Assembly (NCBI RefSeq): GCF_030272895.1
Contig: NZ_JALRNF010000009.1
Coordinates: forward strand, 62,001-126,000
DNA from: Pseudomonas sp. BGr12
GTDB lineage: Bacteria; Pseudomonadota; Gammaproteobacteria; Pseudomonadales; Pseudomonadaceae
Direction of reading: 5' to 3'
Length of the DNA stretch: 64,000 bases
Numbering within the stretch: the first letter of the stretch is position 1; each line of letters begins with the position of its first letter. Of this stretch, positions 20,178-30,600 are shown piece after piece. Made by a program: the position numbers and the translations under genes. The notes beneath the pieces are model-generated. The model saw only the letters and a program-made list of their open reading frames with translations, did no database searches and had not been told where the DNA came from.

Positions 20178-21128
20178 TCAGAACAACAACCGAAGCATAT
20201 CGGCCAACCGCCGGGCCTCGGCATCGGCCGATCGAGCGCAGGCTTTCAACGCTTGCTGCAGACAGGCCACAAAACAGCGCGCCGCCGGATCCAGGGCCTG
20301 GTCGCGCAAGCGCACGACACTGATGTCGCCCTCCTCCAGCGTTTCCGCCAGCTCAAGCGCCGCGGCCTTGCCGCGTAACGGCTCGCACAACAACATCGGC
20401 TCGGGTGAATAACCCAACATGCCGGCATCGATGATCAGGCTGCTGAGCATGGCGCTGGACTGGGCGCAGACCACGCGCCCGTGCGCCACGCTGTAGCCGT
20501 AGCGGCCAAACAACTCATGCATGACCTGCTCGTGGCTGGCCTGGGTGAAGTTCATCACCCAGTCCTGTTCCAGCAACTGGCCCAACGACCGGGCCGTGCG
20601 CAGCGGATGACTGTTGCTGGCCAACACCCGCATGCGGTAGCGGGCCAGCGGTTCATGCGCGAACTCCTGGCCGGGCAGATTGCCCGCAGGGCCCAGGGCA
20701 AACTGCATCTGGCCGCTACGCAACAATGACAGGCTGACCGCCTGCAGTCCCTCATAGAGCTCCAGTTGCACCGCCGGCATCTCTTGGCGAAATGCCTTCA
20801 CGGCCTCGGCCAGCAAGGTCTGACCGAACCACGGCGTTACCCCCACGCAAAGCCGCGTCGGTGCTTCGCCACGCAGGCTGGCAAGATCGCGCTGGGCATT
20901 TTCCAGCTGGCTGGCGATCTGCCGGGCGTGGGGCAGCAAGGTCTGTCCGGCCACGGTCAGGCGTGCACCGCCTGCATGCCGGGATAACAGCGGCAGGCCC
21001 TGCTCTTCTTCCAGCTCACGCAAGGCCCGGGTGATCGCCGCCTGGGACAGCCCCAGGGCACGCGCCGCCGAGCGAATGCCACCACTGTCGGCCACTGCGA
21101 TCAGGGCCTGTAACTGATGCAACTTCAA
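20178..21128 (-). CDS. LysR-family transcriptional regulator
   Basis: 316-residue LysR protein beginning at a TTG codon (LKLHQLQALIAVADSGGIRS). AGGAG lies exactly 6 nt upstream of it, making it better than the upstream TTG at 21152. The HTH is AARALGLSQAAITRALRELE, like the CysB/AbgR branch. It is divergent from the amidohydrolase-MHS transporter-porin operon, with 145 bp between starts, and is the likely regulator of that operon. AbgR-type regulators controlling M20 peptidases are a known precedent. Confidence 0.9.
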   Translation of the reverse strand: MKLHQLQALIAVADSGGIRSAARALGLSQAAITRALRELEEEQGLPLLSRHAGGARLTVAGQTLLPHARQIASQLENAQRDLASLRGEAPTRLCVGVTPWFGQTLLAEAVKAFRQEMPAVQLELYEGLQAVSLSLLRSGQMQFALGPAGNLPGQEFAHEPLARYRMRVLASNSHPLRTARSLGQLLEQDWVMNFTQASHEQVMHELFGRYGYSVAHGRVVCAQSSAMLSSLIIDAGMLGYSPEPMLLCEPLRGKAAALELAETLEEGDISVVRLRDQALDPAARCFVACLQQALKACARSADAEARRLADMLRLLF

Positions 21129-21273
21129 GCGCTTCTCCTGCCTGAACACCAAGGGTCGTCACGACAACCATTTTGCAGCTTATGCGCGCCGGCTGCGGGC
21201 GTTAGGTTAGATCTCGCGAACGCGCCAGCCAACGGGCCGCGCAGTGTCGCCTTGCGAACCAGGACAAGACAAT

Positions 21274-22449
21274 ATGCACGACACCGATTTTGCCCCCGGC
21301 ATCAACGCCATCACCCCCGCCATGATCGAGCTGCGCCGGGCGATCCATCGCCAGCCGGAACTTGGCTTCGAAGAATTCGCCACCCGCAAGCGGGTGATCG
21401 GCCACCTGGAGAGTTGGGGTTACGAGGTCCACAAGGACCTGGCCACAACCGCCGTGGTCGGCACCTTGCGTAACGGTCAGGGTCCGGCACTGGGCCTGCG
21501 CGCAGAACTGGACGCCCTGCCGATCCAGGAGCACGGCACGCAACCCTGGGCCAGCCGTACGCCGGGCAAGATGCATGCCTGCGGCCACGACGGTCACACC
21601 GTCATGCTCCTCGCCGCAGCCTGCGAGCTGGCCCGCGACCGTAGCTGGCGCGGCACCTTGCACCTGTTCTTCCAGCCCGCCGAAGAAGGCCACGGTGGCT
21701 CGGGTGCCAAGCGCATGCTGGATGAAGGGGTGTTCGAGCTATTCCCCTGCGACGCCTTGTTCGCCCTGCACAATTCGCCCGGCATGCCGGTCGGCAAGTT
21801 CGGCATCCTGGCCGGCCCCTGCATGGCCTCCACCGACAGCGTCAGCATCGTCATCCATGGCAAAGGCGGTCATGGTGCCATGCCGGAAAAGACCATCGAC
21901 CCGGTGGTGATCGGCGCGTCGCTGGTGCTGGCGCTGCAGACCGTCGTCTCGCGCAATGCGCCACCCAGCGAAACCGCGATCATCACCACCGGCGCCTTCC
22001 TTGCCGGTGACGCCGCCAATGTCATCCCACAGACCGCCGAGCTGCGCCTGAGTGTTCGCTCGCTCAACCCGCAAGTCCGCAGCCTGTTGCGCCAACGCAT
22101 CCAGGCCCTGGCCGAACTGCATGCGCAAAGCTATGGCGCCCAGGCCGAGGTCAGCTTCGGCGCCGGCTACCCGGTGCTGGTCAATGACCCGGCAGCCAGC
22201 CGACTGGCCGAACAGGTGGTGCGTGACTGGCTGGGTGACGATGGCCTGGCGCACAACCAGAAGCCCATCTGCGCCAGCGACGACTTCGCCTTCTGGCTGG
22301 AGCGGGTACCCGGTTGCTACCTGCTGATCGGCAACGGTGACGGTGCTGGCAACTGTGAAGTGCACCACCCCGGCTACGACTTCAACGACCAGATCCTGCC
22401 GCTGGGCGCCACCTTCTGGGTGCGCCTGGCGCAACGCTTTCTCGCCTGA
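21274..22449 (+). CDS. M20-family amidohydrolase (hippurate hydrolase-like)
   Basis: Metallo-amidohydrolase of 391 residues, of the M20D group (hippuricase, IAA-amino acid hydrolase, N-acyl amino acid deacylase). Metal-binding motifs are present: GLRAELDALPI, MHACGHDGH, FQPAEEGHGG and the dimerisation-domain motif HGKGGHGAMPEKTIDP. A C-terminal His (CEVHHPGYDFND) completes the site. It has no signal peptide and is cytoplasmic. The start ATG at 21274 has AGGA 9 nt upstream. With the transporter and porin behind it, it forms a pathway to import an N-acylated amino acid or dipeptide-like compound and split its amide bond (inference). Confidence 0.9.
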   Translation: MHDTDFAPGINAITPAMIELRRAIHRQPELGFEEFATRKRVIGHLESWGYEVHKDLATTAVVGTLRNGQGPALGLRAELDALPIQEHGTQPWASRTPGKMHACGHDGHTVMLLAAACELARDRSWRGTLHLFFQPAEEGHGGSGAKRMLDEGVFELFPCDALFALHNSPGMPVGKFGILAGPCMASTDSVSIVIHGKGGHGAMPEKTIDPVVIGASLVLALQTVVSRNAPPSETAIITTGAFLAGDAANVIPQTAELRLSVRSLNPQVRSLLRQRIQALAELHAQSYGAQAEVSFGAGYPVLVNDPAASRLAEQVVRDWLGDDGLAHNQKPICASDDFAFWLERVPGCYLLIGNGDGAGNCEVHHPGYDFNDQILPLGATFWVRLAQRFLA

Positions 22450-22477
22450 ATCGACTTAACCCAAGAGCCCCACGACG

Positions 22478-23794
22478 ATGACAACAAAAACAACAACGTT
22501 CGACCCCAGCTGCGCATTGGCCCGACCGAAGAACCACCGGGCCATCGCCGCTATCTGCCTGGGCAATGCCCTGGAGTTCTACGACTTCCTGGTCTACAGC
22601 ATGCTGGCGACGCTGATGGCCAGGCTGTTCTTTCCCTTCGGCGACCATCCGTTGATCCCGCTGATGCTGTCGTTGGCGGTATTCGGCACCGGCTTCGTCA
22701 TGCGCCCGCTGGGTGGCCTGGTGATCGGCCTGTATGCCGACCGGGTCGGACGCAAGGCCGCCATGCGCCTGACCTTGTGGCTGATGGCGATCGGTTCGCT
22801 GCTGTTCACCGTCGCCCCGACCTATGCCCAGGCAGGCTTGCTCGGCCCCGCCATCGTCATCGCTGCGCGGTTGCTGCAAGGCTTCGCCGTCGGTGGCCAG
22901 ATCGGTACCTCGACGACCATGCTGATGGAGTACGCCGACAAGCATACGCGCGGCTACTACTGCAGCTGGCAGACCTTCAGCCAGAGCCTGGGTATCCTCA
23001 TCGGTGGCTTGATGGTCATGGGCCTGAGCAACCTGCTCAGTCCCGAGGCCATGGACAGCTGGGGGTGGCGCCTGGTGTTCGCCATGGGCATCCTGGGCAT
23101 CCCGGTCAGTGAGTACATTCGCCATCGCCTGGAGGAAACCGCCGTCCATCGCCAGTCACTGCGCAGCAGGCCATCGCTGTCGCGCTCCGGGCAGTTGGCG
23201 TTGTTGCTGCAACACCCGCGGCAGTTGCTCGCCGGTGTCCTGCTGGTGGTCGGTGCCACGGTGCCGATCTACACCATCCAGTTCTACCTGGCCAACCATG
23301 CCGTCGGCGTGCTCGGCATGCCGCTGAGCGTCGGCGCCTGGGCAGCCATTTGCGCCTGCCTGCCGCCGCTGTTGCTGTCGGCCCACGCCGGGCGCCTGAG
23401 CGATCGCATCGGCCGGCGCAAGGCGATTTTCTGGCCACTGCCGGTGCTGCTGCTGGCGATCTACCCTGCGTTCCTGCTGATCAACCAACACCCGAGCATC
23501 AGCGTATTGCTGACCGTGGTGACCTTGCTGTGCATTCCCCTGACCTACACCATCGTGCCTAACCTGGCGATGCTGCCGGAGTTGTTCCCCACGCAGATCC
23601 GCGCCAGTGGCATGTCCCTGGCCTATTGCATTGGCGTGGCGCTGTTCGGCGGCTTCGCGCAGTTCTTCGCCGCCGGGCTGGTCAATCTCACCGGCAGCCC
23701 CAACGCCCCCGCCTGGTACATCTTCGCTGCCATCCTGCTGTCGCTGATCGGTTTGAAGCTGGCCCCCGAGACCGCTGGCAAAGACCTCGACTGA
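22478..23794 (+). CDS. MFS transporter, metabolite:H+ symporter (MHS) type
   Basis: 438-residue permease with 12 predicted helices. The MHS signature region is ICLGNALEFYDFLVYSML in helix 1 and GLYADRVGRKAAMRLTL after helix 2, as in ProP, citrate and shikimate symporters. The gene starts 28 bp after the amidohydrolase stop and precedes an OprD porin by 105 bp on the same strand, so an import role for the hydrolase substrate is likely. The substrate itself is unknown. Confidence 0.88.
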   Translation: MTTKTTTFDPSCALARPKNHRAIAAICLGNALEFYDFLVYSMLATLMARLFFPFGDHPLIPLMLSLAVFGTGFVMRPLGGLVIGLYADRVGRKAAMRLTLWLMAIGSLLFTVAPTYAQAGLLGPAIVIAARLLQGFAVGGQIGTSTTMLMEYADKHTRGYYCSWQTFSQSLGILIGGLMVMGLSNLLSPEAMDSWGWRLVFAMGILGIPVSEYIRHRLEETAVHRQSLRSRPSLSRSGQLALLLQHPRQLLAGVLLVVGATVPIYTIQFYLANHAVGVLGMPLSVGAWAAICACLPPLLLSAHAGRLSDRIGRRKAIFWPLPVLLLAIYPAFLLINQHPSISVLLTVVTLLCIPLTYTIVPNLAMLPELFPTQIRASGMSLAYCIGVALFGGFAQFFAAGLVNLTGSPNAPAWYIFAAILLSLIGLKLAPETAGKDLD

Positions 23795-23899
23795 ACCATC
23801 CTGCTCAAGGACGAGCACCACCCTCCCAGCTCATTTGCGGCGCGCCGTTGCGTCGTGCAACCGGCTGCGTGAAAAACAATAACAACAGGTAATACGACC

Positions 23900-25258
23900 A
23901 TGTCTCGTCCCCACGCCACACTGCTCTGCGCCACCTTGCTCACCGGTCATTCGTCACTGCTGCTGGCCAGTGCCGAGGGTTTTGTAGAAGACAGCCGCCT
24001 GGAGCTGATCAACCGCAACTATTACTTCAACCGCGACCTGCGCAACGGCGCCAGCAACACCCAGGGGGTGAACCCGGCGCGGCCTGCCAGCGAACGCAAC
24101 GGCTACCGCGAAGAATGGGCCCATGGCCTGATGCTGCGCTATGCCTCCGGATACACCCAGGGCACGCTGGGCCTGGGCGTGGATGCTCACGCCGACCTGG
24201 GCATCAAGCTCGACAGTGGCCCCGGTCGCACCGGCACTGCCCTACTGCCGATCAGCCACAACCGCCAGGCCGACGCCAAGGTCGAAGACAACTACAGCCA
24301 GGCGGGGGCCGCGCTCAAGGTGCGAGCGGGAGCCACTGAACTCAAGTGGGGTGAAATGCGCACGGCCACGCCTGTCTTCACCACCGCCGACAGCCGCCTG
24401 CTGCCAGAAATGGCCACCGGCCTGTACCTGCGCAGCGATGCACTGGACGCGGTTCAACTTGAAGCCGGTCACTTCACCGCCTACCACGAGTTTGCCTCCA
24501 GCAACAGCGACGACAGCCTGCGCACCCGTTACTCCGATGTCCCGGTACGCAGCCTGGATTTTCTCGGGGGCAGCTATCGCCTCAACGAGGCCCTGGGCCT
24601 CAAGCTGTTTTACGCCCGGGCACAGGACAACTGGCTGCAAAGCTACTTCAACCTCAACTACGACGTGCCCCTGGGCATGGGCCAGGGGCTGAACTTAGAC
24701 ACCCATGTGTACCGAAGCGATGCCACCGGCCGTGAGTTGTCAGGGCCGATCGATAACACCAGCTGGAGCCTGGCCGCGGCTTACCGGGTCGGCGCGCAGC
24801 GGTTCACCCTCGCCTGGCAGCAGATCGATGGCGACACGCCGTTCGACTATGTCGGCGGTTTGTCGATCGATCTGGCCAACTCGGTACAACTCTCCGACTT
24901 CAACGCGCCGGGGATGAAATCGCAACAGGCGCGCTACGACCTCGACCTGGCAGCGCTGGGTATCCCCGGCCTGAACTTCATGACCCGCTACGTTACCGGC
25001 CGCGGCGCCAGCGACAGTGGCTGGACGCCGGGGGCGCACTTCGCGGGTGGCCCGGCTTCGACCTATGGAATGTATGACGGTGCGCGCTGGCATGAGCTGG
25101 ATGTCGACGTGCGCTACGTGGTGCAGCAAGGTTGGGCCAGGGGCATGCTATTGCGCACGCGGTTTGCCGTGTATCGCGGCAACGTTGAGGCGCAGGCAGA
25201 TCTGCAGGACATCAATGAAGTGCGGGTGATCGTGGAGCATCCGCTTGATTTGCTGTAG
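23900..25258 (+). CDS. OprD-family outer membrane porin
   Basis: 452-residue outer-membrane porin. The signal peptide is followed by the OprD-family mature start GFVEDSRLELINRNYYFNRD, and the chain ends with VRVIVEHPLDLL, the usual beta-barrel terminus. It is the third gene of the amidohydrolase-MHS operon and would be its outer-membrane entry route. It is clearly related to the porin at 5972-7291 (shared YREEWAHG/YREEWAQG and LGLGVDAHADLGIKLDSG-type segments), but belongs to a separate locus with its own regulator. Confidence 0.92.
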   Translation: MSRPHATLLCATLLTGHSSLLLASAEGFVEDSRLELINRNYYFNRDLRNGASNTQGVNPARPASERNGYREEWAHGLMLRYASGYTQGTLGLGVDAHADLGIKLDSGPGRTGTALLPISHNRQADAKVEDNYSQAGAALKVRAGATELKWGEMRTATPVFTTADSRLLPEMATGLYLRSDALDAVQLEAGHFTAYHEFASSNSDDSLRTRYSDVPVRSLDFLGGSYRLNEALGLKLFYARAQDNWLQSYFNLNYDVPLGMGQGLNLDTHVYRSDATGRELSGPIDNTSWSLAAAYRVGAQRFTLAWQQIDGDTPFDYVGGLSIDLANSVQLSDFNAPGMKSQQARYDLDLAALGIPGLNFMTRYVTGRGASDSGWTPGAHFAGGPASTYGMYDGARWHELDVDVRYVVQQGWARGMLLRTRFAVYRGNVEAQADLQDINEVRVIVEHPLDLL

Positions 25259-25301
25259 GGCTGCGGCAGTGGTTTGAGGTGCAAGACAAGATTAGTACGA
25301 T

Positions 25302-25349
25302 AACCCGAAGGGAGTACATTTGTACTCTTCAGCTATTTGAAGCCCTCGG
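25302..25349. terminator. Nested hairpins after the porin gene
   Basis: An inner perfect repeat GAGTACA-TT-TGTACTC (25312-25327) sits inside an imperfect outer one (ACCCGAAGG and CCCTCGGGT). The position between two convergent genes suits a bidirectional terminator, though no long T-run follows. Confidence 0.35.
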
Positions 25350-25382
25350 GTCGAGTGATCTAGCCCTTGCCCCTGCCCTTGT

Positions 25383-26147
25383 TCAGGCCATATAACCACT
25401 GACACCATCCCACAAAAGCTTCACGGCTGTGACCACCAGCAGACCGTAACAGGCGCGATACATCTGCCGTTGATCCAGTCTTGCGTGCAGCCGCCAGCCC
25501 AGCCAGACACCGCTGGGAATGGCGAGCAGGCAGATCATCATCAGACTCAGCCCGTTACCTGTGGGCTTGGCCAGCAGCAGCCAGGGCAAAGCCTTGAGCA
25601 GATTGCCCACGGTGAAAAACATACTGGTGGTGCCGGCATAAACCTGTTTGCTCAAGCCAAGTGGCAACAGATACATCGCCAAGGGTGGCCCGCCTGAGTG
25701 CGCGACCATGGTCGTGATGCCCGAGGTGACGCCCGCCGCCACCGCCTTGGCCGATGACCGCGGGCGCACCCTGACTTCCCCGCCGGACTTGAACCAGAGG
25801 CCGACAAAGGTCAGGGTGACCACTGCCATCGCAATGGCGACTGCGTGCTGGTCCAGCACGCGAAAGAGTCCATAACCCACGCCGATGCCGACGACCAGGC
25901 CCGGCACCAGCAATCTCAGGTCCGGTTTGGACCACGTGGCCGCTTTCCAGTAGCGCAGGCTGAACAGGTCCATGGCAATGAACAGCGGCGCGAGCAGCCC
26001 ACCGGCAGTGATCGGGTCCATGACCAGTGACAGCAGCGGGATGCCGACAATGGCAAAGCCGCCGCCGAATGCGCCTTTCATGAAACAGATCAAGAACACC
26101 CCGGCGAATGTGACAAGGAGTGTGGCCGCAGTCAGTTCCAGCTCCAA
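25383..26147 (-). CDS. TSUP (TauE/SafE) family membrane permease
   Basis: 254-residue integral membrane protein with eight or so helices and the TSUP pattern FLICFMKGAFGGGFAIVGIPLLSLV near the N-terminus, repeated as SGITTMVAHSGGPPLAMYLLP in the second half. Family members carry sulfite, sulfonate or organosulfur anions. The start is a TTG at 26147, supported by AGGAG 8 nt upstream. It lies 60 bp downstream of oprN on the same strand, but no link to efflux is evident. The substrate is unknown. Confidence 0.85.
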   Translation of the reverse strand: MELELTAATLLVTFAGVFLICFMKGAFGGGFAIVGIPLLSLVMDPITAGGLLAPLFIAMDLFSLRYWKAATWSKPDLRLLVPGLVVGIGVGYGLFRVLDQHAVAIAMAVVTLTFVGLWFKSGGEVRVRPRSSAKAVAAGVTSGITTMVAHSGGPPLAMYLLPLGLSKQVYAGTTSMFFTVGNLLKALPWLLLAKPTGNGLSLMMICLLAIPSGVWLGWRLHARLDQRQMYRACYGLLVVTAVKLLWDGVSGYMA

Positions 26148-26207
26148 GAGGTTGTCTCCTTGTGCTTTCGAGGTTTACGAAGGTCCAGGCGTGGGCCCGG
26201 CGCCGGG

Positions 26208-27635
26208 TCAGCTTGCAGAAGCCCGTGCAGCCGGCACTTGCCACCCTCCTCCCAGTGCCTTGTAGATCGCGACGATGCCGCGATACAGCTCAATCTCTCC
26301 TTGGGCCTGGGCATCATCGGCACTCAACTGCTCGCGTTGTGCATCGAGCAGTACCAGGTAATCCACTGTCCCTTCCCGGTATTGAATCGAGGCCAGGGTG
26401 GCGGCGCTGCGGCTCGATTCGGCCTGTTTTATCAATGAAGCCAGTCGTTGCTGGCGTTTGCCATAATCGCTGAACGCATTTTCCGCCTCTTCCAGGGCCA
26501 GCAGCACCTGTTGCTCATAGGTCGCCAGGGCGCCTTGCGCTTGCGCATTGGCACCGCGAAGCCGGGCGCGGACGCTGCCCAGGTCGAACGCAGGCCAGGT
26601 AATGCTCGGCCCCAATGCCCAGGCCGCTGCATTGCCCGAGCCCAATTGCGAACCGCGCGCTGCGGTAAAGCCCAGGAAGCCACTCAAACTGATCCGCGGG
26701 AACAGGTCGGCGGTGGCGACGCCGACGTCCGCCGTGGCCGCGGCCAGCTGACGTTCAGCGCTGCGGATATCAGGTCGGCGCCGCAGCAGCTCGCCGGGAT
26801 CGCCAATCGGCAAGGCCTTGGCAATGGCTGGCAGTTGCGCGGGACGCAGGTCGACGCTCAATTGCTCCGGGCGCTCGCCCAGCAGTGTGGCAATGCGGTT
26901 ACGTTCGCGCACCTGCTCGGCCTGTAGCTGCGGCAGCGTGGCTTCCACGGCCGCCACACGTGCATCGGCGCGCACGACATCCAGGTCGTTGCCTACGCCG
27001 GCTTCGCGTCGGGTAAGGGTCAGGCTGCGCGAATCGTTCTGGTTTTGCAGGTTCTCCAGGGCAATTCGCTCCCGCAGTTGCGCGCCGCGCAGTTGCCCAT
27101 AGGCGTCGACCAGCTCGGCAATCAGGGTGACCTGCAATTGATACAGATCCTCTCGCACGGCGTCCTCGCGTGCATCGCTCGCCTCCAGTTCGCGGCGGAT
27201 ACGGCCGAACAAGTCGATTTCCCAGGCCATGTCCAGGCCCAGGTCATAGCGCTCGATGTTGACCCTTTTCTCGCTCAGGCCAGGCACCTGGGCCTTGCCC
27301 AGGTCGCTGCTGACGCGGCTGGTGACCACCGGCAGCTGGTCATTGGCGACATCGTCGCGAATGGCCCTGGCGGCCTGCAGGCGTGCAAACGCCACGCGCA
27401 GGTCGCGGTTGCCCTGCAATGATTTGCCTACCAACTGGTTGAGGACCGGGTCGTCGAATTGCTGCCACCAGACAGCGTCGAACCGGGTGCGGTCGTACCT
27501 GGCCGTGGCGGACTGCGCGCTGGCCGAATCAATCCTTGCCGTTGCGATTTCAGGTGCCTGGTAATCAGGCCCCACCGTGCAGGCAGCCAGCGCCACAGCC
27601 AGCAGGCCTGGCAGCGCAAGATTCAGGGCGTTCAT
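26208..27635 (-). CDS. oprN: RND efflux outer membrane lipoprotein (OprN-type)
   Basis: 475-residue outer-membrane factor of the OprM/NodT family. It begins MNALNLALPGLLAVALAACT with a lipobox LAAC and continues VGPDYQAPE. The whole chain follows OprN (for example ALPIGDPGELLRRRPDIR and YREGTVDYLVLLDAQREQLS). Its ATG shares one base with the mexF stop (TGATG at 27633-27637), showing translational coupling. It forms the outer channel of the tripartite pump with the two upstream products. Confidence 0.92.
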   Translation of the reverse strand: MNALNLALPGLLAVALAACTVGPDYQAPEIATARIDSASAQSATARYDRTRFDAVWWQQFDDPVLNQLVGKSLQGNRDLRVAFARLQAARAIRDDVANDQLPVVTSRVSSDLGKAQVPGLSEKRVNIERYDLGLDMAWEIDLFGRIRRELEASDAREDAVREDLYQLQVTLIAELVDAYGQLRGAQLRERIALENLQNQNDSRSLTLTRREAGVGNDLDVVRADARVAAVEATLPQLQAEQVRERNRIATLLGERPEQLSVDLRPAQLPAIAKALPIGDPGELLRRRPDIRSAERQLAAATADVGVATADLFPRISLSGFLGFTAARGSQLGSGNAAAWALGPSITWPAFDLGSVRARLRGANAQAQGALATYEQQVLLALEEAENAFSDYGKRQQRLASLIKQAESSRSAATLASIQYREGTVDYLVLLDAQREQLSADDAQAQGEIELYRGIVAIYKALGGGWQVPAARASAS

Positions 27636-30600
27636 CAATGCACCTCCGGCTCAGCGCTCAAACGTGCGTGGGCGCGGGCCGCTTTGCGCGCCTGCAAGCG
27701 CTCGACATAACGGCGAATCAACACGAAGAACACCGGCGTCAGCAACAAGCCGAAAAAGGTCACCCCAAGCATGCCGGAGAACACCGCCACACCCATGGCA
27801 TGACGCATTTCCGCACCGGCACCGGAGGAGAATACCAGCGGCACCACACCCATGATGAAGGCGATCGAGGTCATCAGGATCGGCCGCAGGCGCAGACGGC
27901 AAGCTTCCAGCACCGCGGCCAGCGGATCGAATCCTTCGGCCTGTTTGTCCTTGGCGAACTCGACGATCAGGATCGCGTTCTTGCACGCCAGCCCCACCAG
28001 TACGATCAAGCCGATCTGGGTAAAGATGTTGTTGTCACTGCCGGCCAGGATCACCCCGGTGATCGCCGAGAGCAGCGTCATCGGTACGATCAGGATCACC
28101 GCCAGCGGCAGGCTCCAGCTTTCGTACTGGGCGGCCAGCACCAGGAAGGCCAGCAATACGCACAGCGGGAAGACGAACAGCGCGGTGTTGCCCGCCAGGA
28201 TCTGCTGGTAGGTCAGGTCGGTCCACTCATAGGTCATGCCGTTGGGCAGCTCGGCCTTGAGCAGTTTTTCCATCGCCGCTTGCGCTTGCCCCGAGCTGAA
28301 GCCGGCCCCGGGAGCACCATTGATCTCGGCAGTGACGAAGCCATTGTAGTGCTGGACCCGATCCGGCCCCGAGGTATCGCTGACCTTGATAAAGGTCGCC
28401 AGCGGAATCATCTCGCCCTGGTTGTTGCGCACCTTGAGCTGGCCGATCTGCTCGGGTTCCAGGCGGAATTGTTGTTCAGCCTGGACGTTGACCTGGTAGG
28501 TACGGCCAAAGCGGTTGAAGTCGTTGGCATACAGCGAGCCCAGGTACACCTGCAAGGTGTCGAAGATGTCATTGATGGCCACGCCATGGGTCCTGGCCTT
28601 TTCGCGATCGATGGCGGCATCGACCTGCGGCACGTTGACCGTATAGCTGGTGAACAACCTCGCCAGCTCCGGCATGCTGCGGCTCTTGGCAATGATGTTC
28701 TGGGTTTCCTTGTACAGCTCGTCATATCCCAGGTTGCCACGGTCTTCGATCTGCACCCGGAAGCCGCCGATGGTGCCCAGCCCATGTACCGGCGGCGGCG
28801 GGAATACGGCCGTATAGGCTTCCTGGATTTCACCGAACTTGCTGTTCAACCCCGCAGCGATAGCCGGCGCCGATAGACTGGCGTCCTTGCGCTCATCGAA
28901 AGGTTTCAGGCCGATGAACACCACGCCATTGTTCGGGCTGTTGGTAAAACCATTGATCGACAGGCCCGGGAACGCCACCGCACTGACCGCACCGGGTTGC
29001 TTGAGGGCAATCTCGCTCATGCGTCCGATCACCTCCTGCGTGCGGTCCAGGCTGGCGGCATCGGGCAGCTGGGCGAAGGTCACCAGATACTGCTTGTCCT
29101 GGGTCGGCACGAAGCCGGTCGGCGTGGTGGCAAAGCCAAAATAGGTCAACACCATCAGCCCGCCGTACACCAGCAAGGCGATACCGCTGCTGCGAATGAT
29201 CCGTGCCACCGTACCCACATAGCCGAGGCTGGCACGCTCGAAAAGACGATTGAATGGCCGGAACAGCCAGGCGCCGAAGAGCGTGTCGAGCATTTTCGAA
29301 AAGCGGTCTTTAGGCGCATCGTGACCGCGTAGCAGCACGGCCGCCAGCGCCGGCGACAGGGTCAGCGAATTGAACGCCGAGATCACGGTGGAGATGGCGA
29401 TGGTCAGGGCGAACTGCTTGTAGAACTGCCCGGTAAGGCCCGAGATGAACGCGGCCGGTACGAACACCGCACACAGCACCAGCGCCGTGGCAATGATCGG
29501 CCCGGTGACCTCGCCCATGGCCTTGCGCGTTGCGTCCACGGGTTTGAGCCCCAGCGCGATATTACGCTCGACGTTTTCCACCACGACGATGGCGTCATCG
29601 ACAACGATACCGATGGCCAGCACCAGGCCGAACAGCGATAGCGCATTGAGCGAGAAATCGAACAGGTGCATGACTGCAAAGGTGCCGATCAGCGACACCG
29701 GTACCGCCACCAGGGGAATGATCGACGCGCGCCAGGTCTGCAGGAACACAATCACCACCAGCACGACCAGGACCAGGGCCTCGAACAGAGTGTGCACCAC
29801 CGCTTCGATCGAGCTGCGCACGAAGATGGTCGGGTCGTAGACGATGCTGTAGTCCATGCCTTCGGGGAAGTCCTTCTTCAGCTCGGCCATTTTCGCCCGA
29901 ACCTGGTTGGACACCTCGATGGCGTTGGAACCTGGACGCTGGAAGATCGGCATGGCCACCGCCTGCTCGTTGTTCAACAGCGAGCGCAAGGCGTAGCCAC
30001 TGGACCCGAGTTCAATCCGGGCGATGTCTTTCAGGCGGGTGATTTCGCCATTCTCACCGGCACGGATGATGATGTTCTCGAATTCTTCCTCGTTTGCCAG
30101 GCGGCCCTGGGTGTTGATCGACAGCTGGAAACTGGTGGCCGCAGGCGATGGCGGTGCCCCCAACTGCCCCGCCGCCACCTGGCGGTTCTGCTCGCGAATG
30201 GCCTTGACCACATCGGTAGCGGTCAGATTGCGCGAGGCGGTCTTGTTCGGGTCCAGCCAGACGCGCATCGAGTATTCGCCCAGGCCCCAGACTTTGACAT
30301 CGCCGATGCCGCCCAGCCGGGACAGTTCGTCCTTGACGTTCAGGGTCGCGTAGTTGGACAGGTACAGCATGTCGTAGCGCTGGTCGGGTGAGGTCAGGTG
30401 CACGACCATGGTCAACTCGGGCGAGGCCTTGTCGACGGTAATGCCGATGCGCGTCACTTCTTGAGGCAGCTTGGGTTCGGTGCGGGTTACGCGGTTCTGC
30501 ACCTGCACCTGGGCGTTGTCCAGGTCGGTGCCCAGGGCGAAGGTGATGGTCAGCGTCAGCTTGCCGTCCGCCGTGGATTGCGAGGACATGTAGAGCATGT

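Noticed and set aside
27536..28876. 446-codon plus-strand frame over oprN and mexF
   Set aside because: The opposite strand encodes clear OprN and MexF proteins; this frame is rich in Gln, His, Arg and has no recognisable domain.
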